Of a DNA stretch of 64,000 nucleotides, positions 22,615 through 32,008 are shown piece by piece; the first letter of the stretch is position 1, and the number at the start of each line of letters is the position of its first letter. The translations under genes were made by a program, and so were the position numbers. Below the pieces are notes generated by a model. That model saw nothing but the letters and a program-made list of their open reading frames with translations, did no database searches and was not told the origin of the DNA. The stretch comes from an uncultured Pelagibacteraceae bacterium. Its GTDB lineage: Bacteria > Pseudomonadota > Alphaproteobacteria > Pelagibacterales > Pelagibacteraceae. The stretch spans positions 24,119 through 88,118 of the forward strand of contig CACITU010000005.1 in NCBI GenBank assembly GCA_902589725.1. The letters run 5' to 3'.

Positions 22615-24852
22615 TTAACTTTGTTTTAATTTACAAAGAATTGTAAACCCTTTCTTGTTACTATTGCTATCCTGATTATCAACTTTCATTGCAACCAATG
22701 AGGCTTGATCTATCAAAGATTTTTCATTTAGATTAGAAATAAAATTTAAAATATCTTGATCTGAAAAAGCCATTCCTTCAATTGTTATATTTGATGAGCC
22801 ATCAAAACTCATTTTTGAAAAATTTACTCTTAATGGAACACTTCTAGTAATTTGTGCTAAAGCTTTATAAGAAAGAACTTGGTTTGAGTTTACAAGTTTT
22901 CCAAGCTCCAATGACTTATCCATTTCTCTTTTTTGTTTTATTAATTTTGAAAACTGGCCATTATAATTATCAAATTCCATTTGAATTGAATCAAACTCTG
23001 CTAAAATTTTCTTATTTTTGTTTATTTTTAATACTGATAGTCCTATCAAAGATATATAAATAACTGCTATTGCAATTGCTAAACCTTTAAATGCAAATCC
23101 AGAAAGAAATTTTAACCTTCCCTGTTGTCTAACTGCATCTCTATTAGGTAATAAGTTAATGTTCTTTACGGCTGTTACAAACTTATAATATCCAAATACA
23201 TCTAATTTTCGATAAGCAAGACCAATCACAGCAGCTAAGTTTGATCTATTATCTATATTAGTCTTTTCTGCATTGTAAGATGGTATTGCAACACCTTCTA
23301 AAGGATCAAAAAGAGAAAAACCAACAGTTGGCAAATTTTTTTTAAATGAAGGTATGATTGTATTGATATTTTTTAATGAACTAACAACTTGAATATTATT
23401 AATTTTATTTTCGTGTTTAGCTTCATAATCACCTATCGCCTGTTTAACTTGCATAGAGTATCTTCGAATGACAGCTTCAGATTCGTCGTTAGTTGGCCCA
23501 TCTGTAATGTTGGAAATTAAATCTTTTTCTGGCTGTCTTAAAAAAACATCAGTAATTACAGGTGTGTTGTTGTGAATAATCATCAAATAATTTTCATCAT
23601 CACTAATTTCCAATATTGCTGAATTACTATTTTGATCTATTGATTTAAATTTTGTATTGTCATGAGCATTTTTTAGAGTAAAACACTTCACATCAACAAT
23701 TACAGGATTCAAACCTGCTTTTTTTGCTATTGCAGAATATGCATTTACATCTGAAAGTTTTGAAGCTACAAATAATATTTCCATTGTATTTGTTTTTGAA
23801 TTTCTGTTAATTACTTGATGGAAAACTGAGTAGTCGTTTAAATTATCTGCTAACTGAACTAAATTTTCCCAAAGAGAATCGGTTTCAATTGCTTTTTGAA
23901 GTTCATCGTCACTCATAAGAGGACTTGTAACAACCCTGATAATTGCACTTGTAACCGGTATTGATAATGCAATATTTTTTGAGGTAATTTTTGCATTTGA
24001 CATGGCTAAAGATATTTCTTCAGCAACATAATCTTTACTCTCTAATATATTGTCTTGAACTTTGTCTTTGTCTAACAATCTGTAGGAAAATTTATCTAAA
24101 ATCCACTTTTCGTCTTTATCCTGACTTACTTGACAAACTCTAATTGCATCTTTTGATACATCTAATCCAGCTATTTCTTCACCTGCAACACTTAATTTAG
24201 AAACTCTTGATTTAAAAAAATTATTAAAAAAAGATTTTACTTTGTTTTTTGATTTTTTTTCTTGAGAGCTATCATTAGTGCTCTCTTGTGGATTATCTAT
24301 TTTAGATTTTCCCAATTTGATATTTTTTAATTTATCAAACATTGATAATTTAAATACTTTTTTAGAGCTTAAGTCATCATTTAATTGATTAAATGCGTCT
24401 GAAGACCTATCAAATGCTGATTCTTGATTAATATTACTGCCTTGTAACTGAATATTTTCATTTATCTCTTTTTCTTTAGCCTCTAATTCAATTTTGTTTT
24501 CATTTTGAGCTTCTATTTGAACATCATCAAACCATTTCTCTAAAATTGGGATAGCTTCATCTAAATCTTTAGTCCCAGATGAAGAAATTTTTTGTTTTCC
24601 ATTTATATAAAGTCTACCAACCCAGTTTTTTGACTTTAATTCGCCTTTATATTTGTCTTGTCTGACATAAATATGCAATCTTCCATCTTTTTTATGAATT
24701 ACCTCATTTAAATTTTTATCTTCTTGAATATTATCCTCTTGTTTTTTCAAGTTTGTATCATTTTCAACCTCTAATTTAACTTGTTCATTAGAATCATTAT
24801 TACTTTCAGCTGTATTTGTCTGATTTTCTAATTTTTTATCGTCTTCATTCAT
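22615..24852 (-). CDS. PilM-PilN fusion protein with extra N-terminal domain
   Basis: PilM actin-like part (EEIAGLDVSKDAIRVCQVSQDK) and PilN part (INLLPNRDAVRQQGRLKFL + TM); N-terminal ~110 aa extension. Confidence 0.9.
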   Translation of the reverse strand: MNEDDKKLENQTNTAESNNDSNEQVKLEVENDTNLKKQEDNIQEDKNLNEVIHKKDGRLHIYVRQDKYKGELKSKNWVGRLYINGKQKISSSGTKDLDEAIPILEKWFDDVQIEAQNENKIELEAKEKEINENIQLQGSNINQESAFDRSSDAFNQLNDDLSSKKVFKLSMFDKLKNIKLGKSKIDNPQESTNDSSQEKKSKNKVKSFFNNFFKSRVSKLSVAGEEIAGLDVSKDAIRVCQVSQDKDEKWILDKFSYRLLDKDKVQDNILESKDYVAEEISLAMSNAKITSKNIALSIPVTSAIIRVVTSPLMSDDELQKAIETDSLWENLVQLADNLNDYSVFHQVINRNSKTNTMEILFVASKLSDVNAYSAIAKKAGLNPVIVDVKCFTLKNAHDNTKFKSIDQNSNSAILEISDDENYLMIIHNNTPVITDVFLRQPEKDLISNITDGPTNDESEAVIRRYSMQVKQAIGDYEAKHENKINNIQVVSSLKNINTIIPSFKKNLPTVGFSLFDPLEGVAIPSYNAEKTNIDNRSNLAAVIGLAYRKLDVFGYYKFVTAVKNINLLPNRDAVRQQGRLKFLSGFAFKGLAIAIAVIYISLIGLSVLKINKNKKILAEFDSIQMEFDNYNGQFSKLIKQKREMDKSLELGKLVNSNQVLSYKALAQITRSVPLRVNFSKMSFDGSSNITIEGMAFSDQDILNFISNLNEKSLIDQASLVAMKVDNQDSNSNKKGFTILCKLKQS

Positions 24853-24876
24853 AGAAAGTTTTAAATAATTTATTTT

Positions 24877-24906
24877 AATTTACTTGATTTGGATAAGATA
24901 TGTCAA
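24877..24906 (-). promoter_or_regulatory. Putative promoter of the pilMN operon TTGACA-N18-TAAATT
   Basis: TTGACA (complement of 24901-24906), TAAATT (complement of 24877-24882). Confidence 0.55.
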
Positions 24907-24910
24907 TATA

Positions 24911-25147
24911 TTTGTGTTAGAGTTAATTATTTTGTGTTAGACTACTAATCAATTGTAATTTTTTTCTTAAATTAACAAAAAAGCATGTAAAATAGTGTAT
25001 TTTAAATATATTGGATATTTTTAATATTTTTGTGTTAGAGTAATTGAGCTTTGTGTTAGAGTTTTGAGAAACAATTAGTAAAAATTTAATATAAAAAAAA
25101 AGCTTAATTTTATTGGTTTTTTAAAAATATTATTTTTGTGTTAGAGT
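24911..25147. repeat. Five direct copies of TTTGTGTTAGAGT (minus strand ACTCTAACACAAA)
   Basis: Copies at 24911-24923, 24931-24943 (AGACT variant), 25029-25041, 25050-25062, 25135-25147. Confidence 0.92.
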
Positions 25148-25156
25148 TTAACCAAT

Positions 25157-28100
25157 TTAATAATTTTCAATCCATTTTTCAAGTTGGATTTCTGTTCCTG
25201 TATCTTTTGCCTCAGATTTTCCTGTAACTAAATTATCTTTTGAAGTAAATCCACTAATATTCTTATTAGCCTCTCCAGATATTCCAACGTATAAATTATC
25301 TCCTTGTTTTACAACTTTTGATAGAACTCCTTTACCAATATTTACATTTAATAATGATTTTCCACATTTTGAATCGTAAGCTGTTAATATTGCTTTTCCC
25401 GTATTACACACATTTGTGCTCGTTGTAGGTTCATAAATAGGGAAATAAACTCTATCTTTGTCTACTGTTGGTTCAGCAGTTAATTTTTGAAAGTTTTTTA
25501 AGTTCACATACCAACCAAGATCACTATTGCTAGGACAAGTTGGTGTTGTTTTACATTTTGAAATATCTCCTGGTGTTCCAACATCAACATAATTCGGAAA
25601 ATCTTTATCTTTAATGCCATAAACTCTATTTTGAACTTGATTTGATTGTTCATAAAGTTTTTGTGTGTTTCCTGTTCCAAAATATAACCAAAGATTGTTA
25701 TCATTATTAATTGTTACTTCTGGTCGTGTAAAAATGTATCTTCCATTATCTGACGTTGATTGAGAATTAAATAATGTCGTTGAAGAAATTTTTGAAATTA
25801 CATTATTTGTTAAAGAAAAATTTTCAGTTAAATTAATTTTAGTTATTTTTCCCTCGAGATCAGAAGCATAAATTATTGCCCCATCATAATTTGCTTTAGC
25901 AGTACTATCTGCTGTTATTACACTAAGGTCAGCAGGTAAAGCATTTATAATATCTGTTTTATTAACCTTGCTTGCAATAATTGTTACATTGCTAGGAGCT
26001 CTTTCAAAATTTAATTTAAGATTGGACATTGTATTTCCATTCAATGTTCCTGTTACAGTATATTTAATATCTCCAGCACCACTAACTCTAATCTTGCAAC
26101 AATTAACATCATAAGAATTTAATCCATACTGGCCTAAACTAAACTCAGTCTTAGTATTTCCATTAGGTATTCCAAAAACATAATTATGCATAACATTTAC
26201 TTGGTCTGATATATTTATTTCTTTTAATAATTTTCCCTCATTTTCAATATCCATAACATAAACTGCAGAACCTATATCAGGATTTACTGAAGCATTGTAA
26301 CCAGCACCAAACACAGCTACCCATTTATCATTTCCACTAACTTTAATTCTAATAATTCTTGGTGTTGACCAAGTCTCACCTAATTTACTATAATTTAAGT
26401 CAGCAGCTATACTTCCAGATCCATAACTATAAATATTTTTAGCACCTGTAGAGTCCCAGTGGCTTATTTCTCTATTTGATGGATCATTTTGAATTGCAAA
26501 TAAATGTTTAGGATTATTAACATCAGTTATGTCAATAGAATAAATTGCATTTCCACCTGCCCCTATTCCACCAATTAAAATGGTTCGCCATCTTGGATTA
26601 CTAGCTCCATCATTTGGAGTATCATCAAAGTAAATATCTTTAACGACCGGAGATCCATCAATACCATATATTGCATTAGTAACATTTGCTGTTGATGAAG
26701 GTATTCTTTCTAAATTTCCAAGAATTACAGGAGGTATGTATCCCCACAATTCTTCACCATCAGATGCTCGAAAAGCGTGCAAAATACCATTATTAGCACC
26801 TGCTAAAACAACCTCGGTTCTATTACTGCAAACTCCACCACAACTTGAGCCATTTTGAAAATTATTATAATTCTTTTGAGTTCTGTAATATGCATCGGTT
26901 TTATTAAAATTAGCATTTCCAGTATCTGATGTTGGTGCCTCAGGTGCTCCTACTACTACCAATTCTGAATGATAAATATCTGCAAGTTTATGCATACTCT
27001 CTGTTTTATTTCCATCTCCATCTTGATCGTAAGTATCAACCCCTCTGATAAAATTTATTAAATTATCTACTTCGGTATTTGTAGGTGACTGGCTAGGAAA
27101 CATTAAAGCTTTTAATTCATCTCTATTAGATGTTGTAAAATTATTAAAGCCAGTAGAACTTATTCCAGAGGTCCAAATTTTTCTTGATGATGCAGATTTA
27201 TTATTTAGTTTATCTCCAGCATCCCATTGTTCTGCACCAAATGTTCCATTTGTATTAAGTTTATATTTCTTAAGTCTGCCCTTCCATTGTTTATTTTTTT
27301 CGTATTCAAATGTTGCTTGATAAATAAAATTACCTCTAGTCACATCAGACATTACAGCGGGTGTTGTAAATGTAAGTCTTCCTGAAATAGCCTGCTTAAT
27401 CGCATCAGTAAGTTTAGCTAGTAGATCAGTCTCATTCTCTGCATACAATGGCGCTTTAGTCCCTCCTTTTTCTGCTAAAGTTTTGTAATTATTATTTGCT
27501 CCACCTAAAGCAAACCCTACTGCAAAAGTTTTTACGTTATCTGATTTATTTAGTATATTTGCTATTTGAAGAACTGAGCTATGGCTACGCCAATATCCGT
27601 CACTAATAACTATTAAAAAATTTTGAGAACATGTTTTGTCCCAATTTGCTACTTGACCACTCCTAAAATAATCTCTTGCTCTATTTAGAGCATTATTTAA
27701 ATTAGTTCCTCCACTTGCATAAATACCATCAACATTTGTATAAATCTCTTTTGCTCCAGTATCGCTAATTTTAACTCTTATTCTTGTTCTACTTGAATAA
27801 GTGCTTCCCCATTCCATTAAACCAAAATTTGCTCCAGATGTTAAATCTGTATTTGATACAATTTTTTTAATTACTTTTTTTGCAGCCTCTAATCTTGTTC
27901 TTGATCCTCCAACTGATAGGGTTTCTGATCCGCTGGTATTATATTTTCTAACTGTAAAATTGTAATAATCGGTTACATAAATATTATCACTTGAGTCTAT
28001 TTCAATTCCGTAAGGATATCTAAACCCTCCAGATGTTGACCATGATCCTACTAATTTACTTTCACTACAAGTATCTGGATTAATTTTATATACAGCGTGT

Positions 28101-28906
28101 TGAGATACTGAAGTATAATAAACATTGCCTGCACTATCCCATGCAGTATCCGTGGGTCTATTTGCATTGCAATTTCTTACTCTATTATTCGCATATGGAC
28201 TGTTTTGAGCGACTAATTGGTGTCCTGATCTATAGGCTATTCTAACTTGATTTTTACTATAATTTGCATAAGCAATTCTTGTTCCTGATCTATTCCAGCT
28301 CATACCCCATATAAAACTATTTCCTGCTCCTTCGTTGTTGTAGGCGTTTCTTCCTGGATTAGGGTACATGCTAGATTTGTAATGACTTGCAATCATTTCT
28401 ACACTTCTTGGTCCTCCACTTGCCCAAGCCCATCCTCCACCGACCGCCATAGCAGTCGGATAAGATCTTAAGAGCGAATTATGTCTTGTAGTTCTGCAAG
28501 CACCATCTAATGATAGGGTAACAAACCTACTATTGTTTGTATCTGAAATATAAATCAGATCTCCATCAATATCGAATTGTCTTGCATTTCTCCATTGAGA
28601 ACAATTACTCCCGTAACCACCAAAAGATTTTAAATATTTACCTGTGCTATCAAATTTTTTTATTCTATTATTCCAATATTCAAGAACATAAATATTTCCA
28701 AACCTATCCACATTTACATCTACTGGATAATGAATTTGAACAGCACCTGCTAATCTTGCAGACATACTGCCTGAATTATCAAGCATAATTAAAATGTTTG
28801 CTGGTATGTCAGATGTACCTGTTCCGGGTGGAGGATTTTTACCTTTCACCTCAGTAAAAAATAAAGATAAAAATAAACTAAATATTATTGTTGAGAGTCT
28901 AACCAT
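25157..28906 (-). CDS. pilY1: PilY1-like pilus-tip adhesin with vWA domain, NHL-like insert and C-terminal propeller
   Basis: Signal peptide, MIDAS LIMLDNSGSMS, NHL-like repeats, vWA remainder, PilY1 propeller (WRTILIGGIGAGGNAIYSIDITD). Confidence 0.9.
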   Translation of the reverse strand: MVRLSTIIFSLFLSLFFTEVKGKNPPPGTGTSDIPANILIMLDNSGSMSARLAGAVQIHYPVDVNVDRFGNIYVLEYWNNRIKKFDSTGKYLKSFGGYGSNCSQWRNARQFDIDGDLIYISDTNNSRFVTLSLDGACRTTRHNSLLRSYPTAMAVGGGWAWASGGPRSVEMIASHYKSSMYPNPGRNAYNNEGAGNSFIWGMSWNRSGTRIAYANYSKNQVRIAYRSGHQLVAQNSPYANNRVRNCNANRPTDTAWDSAGNVYYTSVSQHAVYKINPDTCSESKLVGSWSTSGGFRYPYGIEIDSSDNIYVTDYYNFTVRKYNTSGSETLSVGGSRTRLEAAKKVIKKIVSNTDLTSGANFGLMEWGSTYSSRTRIRVKISDTGAKEIYTNVDGIYASGGTNLNNALNRARDYFRSGQVANWDKTCSQNFLIVISDGYWRSHSSVLQIANILNKSDNVKTFAVGFALGGANNNYKTLAEKGGTKAPLYAENETDLLAKLTDAIKQAISGRLTFTTPAVMSDVTRGNFIYQATFEYEKNKQWKGRLKKYKLNTNGTFGAEQWDAGDKLNNKSASSRKIWTSGISSTGFNNFTTSNRDELKALMFPSQSPTNTEVDNLINFIRGVDTYDQDGDGNKTESMHKLADIYHSELVVVGAPEAPTSDTGNANFNKTDAYYRTQKNYNNFQNGSSCGGVCSNRTEVVLAGANNGILHAFRASDGEELWGYIPPVILGNLERIPSSTANVTNAIYGIDGSPVVKDIYFDDTPNDGASNPRWRTILIGGIGAGGNAIYSIDITDVNNPKHLFAIQNDPSNREISHWDSTGAKNIYSYGSGSIAADLNYSKLGETWSTPRIIRIKVSGNDKWVAVFGAGYNASVNPDIGSAVYVMDIENEGKLLKEINISDQVNVMHNYVFGIPNGNTKTEFSLGQYGLNSYDVNCCKIRVSGAGDIKYTVTGTLNGNTMSNLKLNFERAPSNVTIIASKVNKTDIINALPADLSVITADSTAKANYDGAIIYASDLEGKITKINLTENFSLTNNVISKISSTTLFNSQSTSDNGRYIFTRPEVTINNDNNLWLYFGTGNTQKLYEQSNQVQNRVYGIKDKDFPNYVDVGTPGDISKCKTTPTCPSNSDLGWYVNLKNFQKLTAEPTVDKDRVYFPIYEPTTSTNVCNTGKAILTAYDSKCGKSLLNVNIGKGVLSKVVKQGDNLYVGISGEANKNISGFTSKDNLVTGKSEAKDTGTEIQLEKWIENY

Positions 28907-29415
28907 TCTCCTACTTTTTCATTATAATTTTCTATTGTTGACAAATATAATTTATTTGTAATTTCAAGAATTTCGACATGACCATCATGTATGTCTGTAA
29001 CCATGTATTCAATTACTTCAATATTTTTATCCCAAATGTTATTTCCTCTCCATCTTGTTTTAGGCATTCCTTCTGGAAGATTAAATTTTCCGTATTTCTT
29101 CATAGCAAAATCCATTAAATTTCTATCTTCCATTAACGGACGATATAATTGAATTCTAGAAAGTTTATTATCTACATATAAATAAATTAATTTAGTTCCC
29201 CATAGTTTTTTACTTGTCTCACAAACATCTTCGATTGGTATAATTAAATTTTCACCACCAAATCTATCTGGCAAAAGTAATGGTGCTAGAGATGCACTAT
29301 TTAATTTGACTTTTTCTTTTGGATCTCCAAAGTTAGCAATTTTAAAATTACATGCCTCTGCAATAGATCCTAAAATAAAATAAATTATGAATATTTTTAA
29401 TAAATTTTTTTTCAT
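28885..29415 (-). CDS. Exported protein of unknown function within minor-pilin operon
   Basis: Signal peptide MKKNLLKIFIIYFILGSIAEA; overlaps pilY1 start. Confidence 0.75.
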   Translation of the reverse strand: MKKNLLKIFIIYFILGSIAEACNFKIANFGDPKEKVKLNSASLAPLLLPDRFGGENLIIPIEDVCETSKKLWGTKLIYLYVDNKLSRIQLYRPLMEDRNLMDFAMKKYGKFNLPEGMPKTRWRGNNIWDKNIEVIEYMVTDIHDGHVEILEITNKLYLSTIENYNEKVGEWLDSQQ

Positions 29416-29972
29416 TGAGAAGATATTGTAACTGTAGCTTCAAGAGAAACTATTTTGTTTTTATTATTTTTACATAAAATTTTTCGAGCATCACAACCAC
29501 AAGAATAAATAGTATAATATGTTTTATTTGTGCCTGGCTTTTTTATTGCAGAAGAGCTATTGCCATTTTTATCTGGTGCATAAGCTATAAAGTACTCAAA
29601 ACTAAAATTTTTAAGTCTACTTGTCTCTCCTGCCTCTGTACCTGAAATCATTTCACTCATCGTTTTTCTATTTGTTGTAAATCCTTTATTGCCATTAAAA
29701 TTCGGCAGAAAATCAGGAGTACACCAAATTAAATTTTTATTAAGATTTACTTGTGGACCTTGATTGAATGTGCTTATGTTACTTCTCATCCATCTTTTTG
29801 CATGGGCAATTCCACTTTCTGCTGCATAAAAAGTCTGTTGAGATTTATCTTTTTCGTCGTTATCTCGAACTTCTGATGTTGTAATACCAACTAAAGTAGC
29901 TCCCATCAGAGTCATTACTACTAAAAGTAAAAGAGAAATGGGTAATGCAAAACCTTTTTGTTTGTAATTCAT
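29412..29972 (-). CDS. pilX: PilX-like minor pilin
   Basis: KG|FALPISLLLLVVMTLMGATLVGITTSEVRDNDEKDKSQQTFYAAESGIAHA. Confidence 0.85.
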   Translation of the reverse strand: MNYKQKGFALPISLLLLVVMTLMGATLVGITTSEVRDNDEKDKSQQTFYAAESGIAHAKRWMRSNISTFNQGPQVNLNKNLIWCTPDFLPNFNGNKGFTTNRKTMSEMISGTEAGETSRLKNFSFEYFIAYAPDKNGNSSSAIKKPGTNKTYYTIYSCGCDARKILCKNNKNKIVSLEATVTISSQ

Positions 29973-30856
29973 TTATTGTATCCCGATCCAACTGATATGC
30001 TTTGTCCAGATGAAGCAACAGCAACTTGCGGTATAGCCAAATTTCTAGTGTGCACACTTACAAAATAAGTCTCACGATGATATTTGTCAGGATTTGATAT
30101 TGTAATATTACTTCCGTAAGGAATTTCACCATTTCTAATCACTAATCTTCTTGCTTTAGGATAGACCTCTTTTGGAGATCTCACAGTTAAATAAATTTCG
30201 ACAGTATGTACCTTTTTCATATTTTTTTTACTTTCAGATTGTCCACCTTTTGTATTTTCTAGATTACTGCATGAAGTACAAACAGGAAACACAACATTAC
30301 CCTCTATATCCTTAGGTATAACCTGAAAATCCTCTACATATGGAATTAAAAGCTCTTCATCTGCGACCATATTATAGGTTCTTGTCCATTGAGGACAACC
30401 TCTGGAAGGATCGTGCCCTATTGGATTTATTACAACATCTCTTATTAAATAAAAATCATTACTATCTTGGTATTTTTTTAACTCGTATTTTACTCTTTTT
30501 TGATCTTTAGCTGAGATTGAATAATAAAGATGTAAAGCATCTGCTTGTTTATGTTTTCCAGCTCTTTGATTTCTAATATCACCATGTGTAATTCCTATCA
30601 AATCAATTTGAGCATTATTTAATTTTGAACAATTGGCACTTTCAAAATCAACATGATAATAACCAGTGTTACGTAAATCAGCAGTAATAAGGGAAAGCGC
30701 TTCTCTTGCAGATTTATTAACAGTTACTTTTTGAGAAACAGATGCGTATGATTTATTATAATAGTTATAAGCTGAAAATGCTGCAACAATCGAAATTAAT
30801 CCTATTACCATTGCAACTAAAGTTTCTGTTAAAGTAAATCCAGATGTTTTTTTCAT
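29969..30856 (-). CDS. pilW: PilW-like minor pilin
   Basis: SG|FTLTETLVAMVIGLISIVAAFSAYNYY; large C-terminal domain. Confidence 0.85.
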   Translation of the reverse strand: MKKTSGFTLTETLVAMVIGLISIVAAFSAYNYYNKSYASVSQKVTVNKSAREALSLITADLRNTGYYHVDFESANCSKLNNAQIDLIGITHGDIRNQRAGKHKQADALHLYYSISAKDQKRVKYELKKYQDSNDFYLIRDVVINPIGHDPSRGCPQWTRTYNMVADEELLIPYVEDFQVIPKDIEGNVVFPVCTSCSNLENTKGGQSESKKNMKKVHTVEIYLTVRSPKEVYPKARRLVIRNGEIPYGSNITISNPDKYHRETYFVSVHTRNLAIPQVAVASSGQSISVGSGYNK

Positions 30857-31323
30857 TATTTAATTAAAACTCCTAAATATTTTTTTCTTTTACCTTTTCC
30901 TGTTTTAAATTTTAGTCTTCCAGCACCATCTTTAAAAAAAGTTTGTTTTGAATCACCGGTATAACACTTTGGTTTTTTATCTTTATAACCAGAGCCCGTA
31001 TCATATTTTATATAATTTTTTTCATTAAGTTTATTTCTCCATTTATCTTTATTTTTTTTATGCAGTTCTGATCCTCCTTGATTGCTGTAATAACAGTTAC
31101 TTTCATTAAATCCGCCATATGAAGATCTATTGTTGTAATCACCCAACATATCCTCAACAACCATTTCAGATAAAAAATTAATTTTGTTTTTTTCTATAGT
31201 CCTATCCGCAACATTAATTGAAAAGGATGAAAGCTGGAGCATTGCTACAAAACCTATGCCGATAATGACTAAACAAACTAAAGACTCTAAAATTGAAATT
31301 CCTTTTATATTTTTATCCATCAA
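30856..31323 (-). CDS. pilV: PilV-like minor pilin
   Basis: IKG|ISILESLVCLVIIGIGFVAMLQLSSFS. Confidence 0.82.
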   Translation of the reverse strand: MMDKNIKGISILESLVCLVIIGIGFVAMLQLSSFSINVADRTIEKNKINFLSEMVVEDMLGDYNNRSSYGGFNESNCYYSNQGGSELHKKNKDKWRNKLNEKNYIKYDTGSGYKDKKPKCYTGDSKQTFFKDGAGRLKFKTGKGKRKKYLGVLIK

Positions 31324-32008
31324 TTTTTTTCCATTTATTTGACTTTTTGTTATATTTATAAACTTTAATATTCACAAATCTGTCCCAAGTAATTCGATAC
31401 ATAATATCATGTTGCGCACCTTCTTTACAGTTTCGAGCTGTGGAATGATTTTTTGAACAAAATAAGTAGTAATCATAATATTTACCAGTTGAAGGGTCTC
31501 TTACATTAACATTTTTTGGATTATTGTTTTCATGTCTAATTGTGCCATCTTTGGTGATACATATTAAAGAAAAATGTTTTGGTGATGGATGATTTGAACT
31601 AGGATATACGTGGGAACTTGAGTTGTTATTCCTGCTGCCAATTTCTAGATTAGGAACTCTGCTAGTATTCTGAGATGTATTCGGTTGTTGATATCTGCAA
31701 ACTCTGTTGTTTTTAAAATAATTATTTGATCCAACTTTTTTGTAAGTATTAAAAAAATTTTTAGTAGACATTGAGTATGTGTGTACTCGTGTATTGAGTG
31801 CCACTTGATGCATTCCATACTCTCCACTCTGAATTTCATTTTTACGCTCATTAATATAATTGATGACATCATAAACATCTTTTTTAACTGCTCGATCATC
31901 TATCCATTTTGAAATATTAGGATAAGCAACAACCGTAAATATTCCTAAGATTGCTATAACAACTAATAACTCTAAGATTGTGAAACCTTTAATTGTTTTT
32001 ATCTGCAC
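31313..32008 (-). CDS. FimU/GspH-like minor pilin (GTG start proposed)
   Basis: IKG|FTILELLVVIAILGIFTVVAYPNISKW; GTG at 32008-32006 with upstream GGAG. Confidence 0.82.
   Translation of the reverse strand: MQIKTIKGFTILELLVVIAILGIFTVVAYPNISKWIDDRAVKKDVYDVINYINERKNEIQSGEYGMHQVALNTRVHTYSMSTKNFFNTYKKVGSNNYFKNNRVCRYQQPNTSQNTSRVPNLEIGSRNNNSSSHVYPSSNHPSPKHFSLICITKDGTIRHENNNPKNVNVRDPSTGKYYDYYLFCSKNHSTARNCKEGAQHDIMYRITWDRFVNIKVYKYNKKSNKWKKIDG

Noticed and set aside
25504-25704. 66-aa ORF inside pilY1
   Set aside because: Out-of-frame overlap within the long pilY1 ORF; no independent support.
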